From: Apus apus
Lineage: Eukaryota; Chordata; Aves; Apodiformes; Apodidae
Assembly: GCF_020740795.1 (NCBI RefSeq)
Contig: NC_067312.1
Location: 10,775,460 to 10,839,459 of the forward strand
Direction: 5' to 3'
DNA: 64,000 nt
In this document: positions 59,331-64,000 of the stretch, piece by piece
How positions within the stretch are numbered: position 1 is the stretch's first letter
Layout: each line of letters starts with the position of its first letter
The notes under the pieces: generated by a model
Databases searched by the model: none
Told to the model about the DNA's origin: nothing
Seen by the model: only the letters and a program-made list of their open reading frames with translations
Position numbers and translations under genes: made by a program

Positions 59331-60762
59331 CTGAAACACATACGGCAGGAAAGCTCAAAGAAGTGAGTTTCCCATCTCAAAAAATTAATTATGGGGTTTT
59401 AGCAGTGGTTCCAGTGTCATGCCCCAAGCACAAGCACTGAAAGGAGGAAACACAGGTAGATCACAGTCTGTTAAAGACTTTGCCTTTCCCCACATGCTCC
59501 AGAGACCCAATGCAGTGTGGGATGCTTAGTCTGAGGGTTGGGCAATACTGTGGTAGATCCAAGGTCAAAGCTGGGGACATGCCCTGTAGACAGGGCTGAT
59601 AACTATGATCCCTAGACAAACAAGACTGCTTTTCCCTTTTCCTGACTCATTTCAGGGGGTTGTGCAGCTCCCTGCCTGCCTCCCTTAGGTTATTCAGAGT
59701 TACGCTTTCATCCATTCCTTTCCTCCTACCCCATTGTTAATGTGATTCTGAGTTCACTGGGACTTTCAGCTACTGTGAGTTGCAGTTCCAGTGGCCATCT
59801 AGATTACCTATTAGTTTAATGTTAAGACTTTCACTTTCTCTCCCCAGCCCTTTGGTAAGAGCTGTTGTGTGCAATTTATCCTGTCGTTGCCACCAGGAAT
59901 GTTGCCAATGCTCCCCCCACCCCCATTTCAGTTCTTGGACAAACAAGATTTAGTTTACTTTTCCAGCTTAAATCTATATATTTGAATTTACTACAGCACA
60001 AAAGATATTGATACAGGTGTGAGGGGTCTGAGAACAATGGTTTTGCTTAATTTATGCTTAGTTGCATCAGAGTGCTGTCTTGCATCCCAGTTAGGGTTCC
60101 TCTCCCTGCTATTCTCTTCTAGACCTCTCCACCCTTGAGACTCTGGGGAAACAGTCTCTTTCTCAGAGTGTTGCTTTCCAAGGGCTCTAGCTCTACTGAG
60201 GGGTGGGATGGCTGGAGTGGCAACTACCTCACACATCTCCTGAAGGCTGCTCCCCCATAGCAAAGCCATCCAGAGTAATCTATACCTTCTCCTGAGCTGC
60301 TGCAGTTGTAGGAACAGCAATCTGAGCACAAACTGAAATTGATGGTGATTCACATTTATTTGTGGGGTTGTGACAACTCCCATTAACACCCTTTTCTACT
60401 GTATCTCCTTAAGACTAACCAGTATCTCAGCTGCCTGTGTTGGACTTCCCAAATGGCTCAAAGGAATGCCCAAGCCACACTCATGGCAAACTCAGGCATC
60501 TTACTTGTCAGGGCATTAAGCTCCCTGATTTCCAGTGATTTTAATTACCATTAAACGTACTAAGTAGTAAGTTTGTATTTCAGATTAGGTCTGACTCTAG
60601 GGCTGTTACATTTAATCCGAGTATGCCCTAAAAGTTTCTTTTTTTTCACATGCAAATGCTTTTGCTTCTGATGCCTGATCTTCAGAGCCCCCTGAGTACC
60701 TCCCTTCTTCCTTAAAGCCTTCTTCATCAAGTGCTGTGAGAGCATCCAGGAAGGCCCCTGCT
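59331..60762. other. Probable intron of the minus-strand gene
   Basis: Contains a 132-codon minus-strand open frame (60389-59991). It has an LRLLFLQLQQLRRRY helix and a possible acceptor before TTTGTGCTC. Its phase does not fit the flanking candidates, so I do not call it an exon. Confidence 0.35.
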
Positions 60763-60763
60763 T
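60612..60763 (-). CDS. Weak candidate exon, minus strand
   Basis: An acceptor-like cttctctttgttaatgatag precedes a frame starting in phase 1, as the neighbouring candidate exons require. It encodes AGAFLDALTALDEEGFKEEG and an acidic, serine-rich continuation. Possible donors (near 60694 or 60648) are weak, and the frame ends in a stop near 60612. It may be chance. Confidence 0.2.
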
Positions 60764-61182
60764 CTATCATTAACAAAGAGAAGACTAGAAACCTGGTCAA
60801 AATTGTAGGACACTTACAAGATGAGCTGAGGAATGAAACCAGCTTCCAAAAAAACATTCATTCAAAAACTTTCCACCACACCAGATATTGATTAATGAAG
60901 CAATACATACTTGGGTCTATTTAGATTTCATGCCTCACTGGCGTGGCTGCCTCATGTCAAGAATATTTTTGGGAGTCTCAAGGTATAAAATTGCAACCCA
61001 CCACTTCACCACATGACAGAGAGGTTTCCCAGCTACATCTGGCCCTAGACAGTACAACTGAGTCTGTCTGCTTGCCAGAGATCATAATTCTCTGGATTGT
61101 CACCACAGTTTCCCTTCTGGTCAACCCTTGCTGCAAAGCTATGCTACAGGTGGGCTAGCTTGGCTAATGTTCTTTATTTGGT

Positions 61183-61359
61183 TTACAAACCAAATTTCTT
61201 GTCAGCATTTTTCCTGCAGTAGTATAAGTATGCTCTTCTCAAAGCTGCTCGACAGATTGCCTTGAGACACTGCCTTTGAAGAAGCTCTTTCTGTTTCATG
61301 CTATTTTCTATGGCCAAAATGGCAATCAGATTGAAGAAAAGAATCGTGTCCATGCCTTT
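61183..61359 (-). CDS. Terminal-exon-like open frame, minus strand, uncertain
   Basis: After a possible acceptor (gattgtgtctgcccag) the minus strand is open for KGMDTILFFNLIAILAIENS through LRRAYLYYCRKNADKKFGL to TAA at 61185-61183, with AATAAA at 61178-61173. It is protein-like (a hydrophobic stretch then a basic helix). However, it starts in phase 0, which does not match the phase-1 exons beside it, and the UTR would be only a few bases. Confidence 0.22.
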   Translation of the reverse strand, partial: KGMDTILFFNLIAILAIENSMKQKELLQRQCLKAICRAALRRAYLYYCRKNADKKFGL

Positions 61360-61847
61360 CTGGGCAGACACAATCTATTCAGCAGATGGAATCCAAAGAA
61401 ACACTGAGAACTCTGTCTGAGCTGTTTACCTTTCTACACCACACTTGCCTCCAAAGCTAATCCAATCTTGCTTTTTCTAAGAGAAATTATGATTTTAATG
61501 TACTGACACAAGGCATTTATTCTGTTCTGATTACACCATCGTTGAAAAGGTATTGAGAGATTAGTTGTTTCTTAGTATTTTGCTACATTTCAGGGAACTT
61601 GACCGTATACTACCAGCCCTTAGAAGACACTTCTTCACCCAAGCCCTGCAAAAATTAGCTGTCAAATGAGCCTAAGCAGTTACATGGGCAACAGTGCACA
61701 TGGGTACCAGTAGCCTAACTTGGAGCAGGGTGATAGGTAGAGCATTGCAGAGCTCTGCTTTTGAGATGTGCCACATACTGGCTGAGGAGAGCTTTGGTAC
61801 TTGCCAAGATTCAAGACTATAAGAAAGTTAAAAATGAAGATTTGGAA
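61360..61847. other. Unique spacer, no supported feature
   Basis: About 490 nt. A possible short minus-strand exon (acceptor aatttctcttag, donor GTAAAC near 61427) is open in one frame only and does not join its neighbours in phase. Confidence 0.35.
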
Positions 61848-62005
61848 ATCATGGAATCATGGAATCACAGAGTGGTTTGGGTTGGTAGGAACATTCAAGA
61901 TCATCTAGTTCAAACTCCCCTGCATGGGCATGAACACCTCCCACTAGACAAGGTTGCTCTAAACCCCATCCAACCTGGCCTTGAACACTTCCAGGGATGG
62001 GTCTT
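61848..62005 (-). mobile_element. CR1 3' fragment, about 0.16 kb
   Basis: Begins atcatggaatcatggaatca, then gtggtttgggttggtagg, and ends in the CR1 motif cttgaacacttccagggatgg. It lies immediately left of another CR1 in the same orientation. Confidence 0.85.
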
Positions 62006-62095
62006 GTTCTCAAACACTGGAACATTCCAAATAATGTTACATGGAAAAAAAAATTAAAAAAAGAGAAATGCTAAAAACCCTTAAGGTTATGTTTA

Positions 62096-63297
62096 CAGAA
62101 CCACAGAATCACCAAGGCTGGAAAAGACCTTTAAGATCATCCAATCCAGCCTATGACCAACACCAGCACATCAGCTAGACCATGGCACTGAGTGCCACAT
62201 CCAGCCTTTCCTTGAACACATCCAGGGATGGTACCTCCACCACTTTCCTGTAAAGTCCATTCCAATGTCTCATCACCCTCTCCATGAGGAATTACTTCCT
62301 AATATCCAACCTAAACCTCCCCTGGTGCAGCTTGAAGCCCTGCCCTCTTGTCTTGTTGCTAGTTGCCTGGAAAAAGAGCCCAGCCCCACCTGACCACAAC
62401 CTCCCTTCACGTAGTTGAAGAGAGTGATTAAGATCCCCCCTGAGTCTCCTCTTCTCCAGGCTAAACAACCCCAGCTCCCTCAGCCTATCCCTGTAAGACT
62501 TTCCCTCTAGTCCTTTCACCAGCCTCATTGCTCTCCTCTGGACCTGCTCCAGCACCTCAGTATCCTTCTTGAAGTGAGGGGCCCAGAACTGGACACAGAA
62601 CTGGAGGTGAGGCCTCACCAGTGCTGAGTACAGGGGGAGAATCACATCCCTACCCCTGCTGGCCACACTATTCCTGATACAAGCCAGGATGCCATTGGTC
62701 TTCCAGGCCACCTGGGCACCCTGCTGGCTCATGTTCAACCAGTTGTCAACCAGCACTCCCAGCTCCCTCTCTCTGGGGCAGCTCTCCAGCCACTCTTCCC
62801 TCAGCCTGTAGCTCTGCCTGGGGTTATTGTGGCCAAAGTGCAGGACCCTGCACTTGGTCTTGTTGAATTTCATGCCATTGGCCTCAGCCCATAGACCCAG
62901 CCTGTCCAGGTCCCTCTGCAGCTTCTTCCTGCCCTCCAGCAGATCGACACTCCCCCCCAGCTTGGTGTCATCTGTGAACTTCCTGAGGGTGGACTCAGTC
63001 CCCTCACCCAGGTCATCAGTAAAGGTGTTGAATAGGACTGGGCCCAGCACTGATCCCTGGGGACACCCCTGCTCACCAGACACCAGCTGGATGCAGCTCC
63101 ATTCACCATCCCTCTCTGGGCCTGGTCATCCAGCCAGTTTTTCACCCAGTGAAGGGTGCACCTGTCCAAGCCGTGGATTGCTGGCTTCTCCAGGAGGATG
63201 CTGTGGGAGACTGTGTCAAAGGCCTTGCTCAAGTCAAGGCAGACCACAACCACAGCCTTCCCCTCATCCACTAGGCAGGTCACCCAGTTTAATAGTA
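62096..63297 (-). mobile_element. CR1 LINE, about 1.2 kb, relatively intact RT C-terminal half
   Basis: The reversed tail (agaaccacagaatcaccaag) starts the copy. The minus strand then has one uninterrupted 263-codon frame (63083-62292) covering RT palm to C-terminus: [28 protein letters not shown] (FTDDT, with the catalytic Asp pair kept), [16 protein letters not shown] and [16 protein letters not shown] second frame (63283-62870) holds [20 protein letters not shown], so there is a frameshift near 63083. 5'-truncated and inactive, but the least decayed CR1 in the window. Confidence 0.93.
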
Positions 63298-63789
63298 GAG
63301 TTTCTCATTGAGTGTATGAATTCTCATGTAGCTTCCATTTTACTTTCTGTTAAGTTGGGATGTCCTGTCACTATCTGAAGATTTTCTGTCTCCTCAAGGG
63401 GAGGAGGTTGAGCTGTTCTTTCTGTGCCACACCAGCCAGAGGTTGTTTCTTTCTTTCTTTCTAGCTTGTCAAGAAAACTTCTTTATTTATTTCTCCTGAC
63501 TAGGCATTCAGTGTCTCACAGTACTGCTGAAACCTTAATTCTCTTTTGTCTCTCACTGCCTTTGATGAAGTTCTCTGTTGTGTGCCTTCATTAGCACATT
63601 CCTAACTTCAGGTTGCATGTCAGTGCCTTCTGGAGATAAATTGGTGAAACCTTGATTACTCTTTCAGAGCAGAAAACTCTGTCTCTTCTTACAGGGCCCA
63701 CAACTAATTTTACCCTGCAAGCAGCACGTGAAAACCAAACACTGTGTGACACTTTGTGAGGCTGGGAATGGGGTGTTTAATTTAAATAC
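63298..63789. other. Probable intron of the minus-strand gene
   Basis: Unique sequence with a TTTC run near 63446-63462. A good-looking acceptor (cgtgctgcttgcag, around 63697 on the minus strand) is present, but no following frame fits the phase-1 donor at 63790. Confidence 0.4.
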
Positions 63790-64000
63790 CTGCCTCTCTT
63801 TCCATGTATCTCCTTGACCTTAAAAGGATCTTCTGTGATACCACCCCACATCCGCAGCATACTTCTGTCTGTGTGCACTGCTGTCTGCGGTTCTCACTGA
63901 CTGAGCAGCTGCTGCCTTCCCCCTCTGCAGGTTCTCCTAAATTTCTGGGAGAAGAACATTCCCTCTTTAACTCTGCTATCACATCCTGATGTCCCTGCAC
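63790..64000 (-). CDS. Probable exon of an unidentified minus-strand gene, runs off the window
   Basis: The minus strand is open from the window edge to a good donor (GAGAGGCAG|GTATTT), ending in phase 1. Residues include QGHQDVIAELKRECSS, SVSENRRQQCTQTEVCCG and ILLRSRRYMEREA. It is polar, cysteine-containing and protein-like. Its last G plus the GG opening the 59330 exon gives Gly. The start lies beyond the right edge. Confidence 0.4.

Noticed and set aside
59991..60389. 132-codon minus-strand frame with LRLLFLQLQQLRRRY
   Set aside because: Protein-like in part and preceded by a possible acceptor, but no donor or phase fits the neighbouring candidate exons. Kept only as a note.
62827..63378. 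183-codon plus-strand open frame
   Set aside because: Antisense shadow of the CR1 RT at 62096-63297; serine/proline-rich composition typical of reverse-strand CR1.

Overview
The window looks like vertebrate, almost certainly avian, nuclear DNA. Genes are split into short exons with GT-AG introns, and the only abundant dispersed repeat is the CR1 LINE typical of birds. CR1 copies show the characteristic 3' end around ATTCTATGATTCT and reverse-transcriptase fragments with F[AT]DDT motifs. No bacterial-type operon, CRISPR array, LTR retrovirus, or confident tRNA/rRNA gene was seen.

From about 2.0 to 37.8 kb the plus strand carries the 3' half of one gene that I identify as UNC13B (Munc13-2). 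It has thirteen constitutive coding exons plus one 57-nt in-frame cassette exon. They encode the C-terminal part of the MUN domain, the linker and the C-terminal C2 (C2C) domain, ending in a TGA at 36073-36075 and a 3' UTR with AATAAA at 37761-37766. Splice phases agree at every junction and the joined product is about 528 residues (547 with the cassette). The 5' half of the gene lies upstream of the window. UNC13B is Z-linked in chicken, so this is probably a Z-chromosome segment (inference).

Two CR1 copies lie antisense inside UNC13B introns (about 6-8 kb and 26.6-27.1 kb). The region from 37.8 to 55 kb is mostly non-coding: CR1 fragments, a 5'-truncated CR1 of about 2.7 kb (51.4-54.1 kb), a long pyrimidine tract and short simple repeats. 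From 55.8 kb to the right edge, three minus-strand segments have good splice sites, open frames and matching phase-1 junctions. They look like the last exons of a gene I do not recognise. Several CR1 copies are inserted in that interval.

The most interesting items are the UNC13B cassette exon with a perfect 12-bp inverted repeat 12 nt beyond its 5' splice site, and the unidentified minus-strand gene at the right end.
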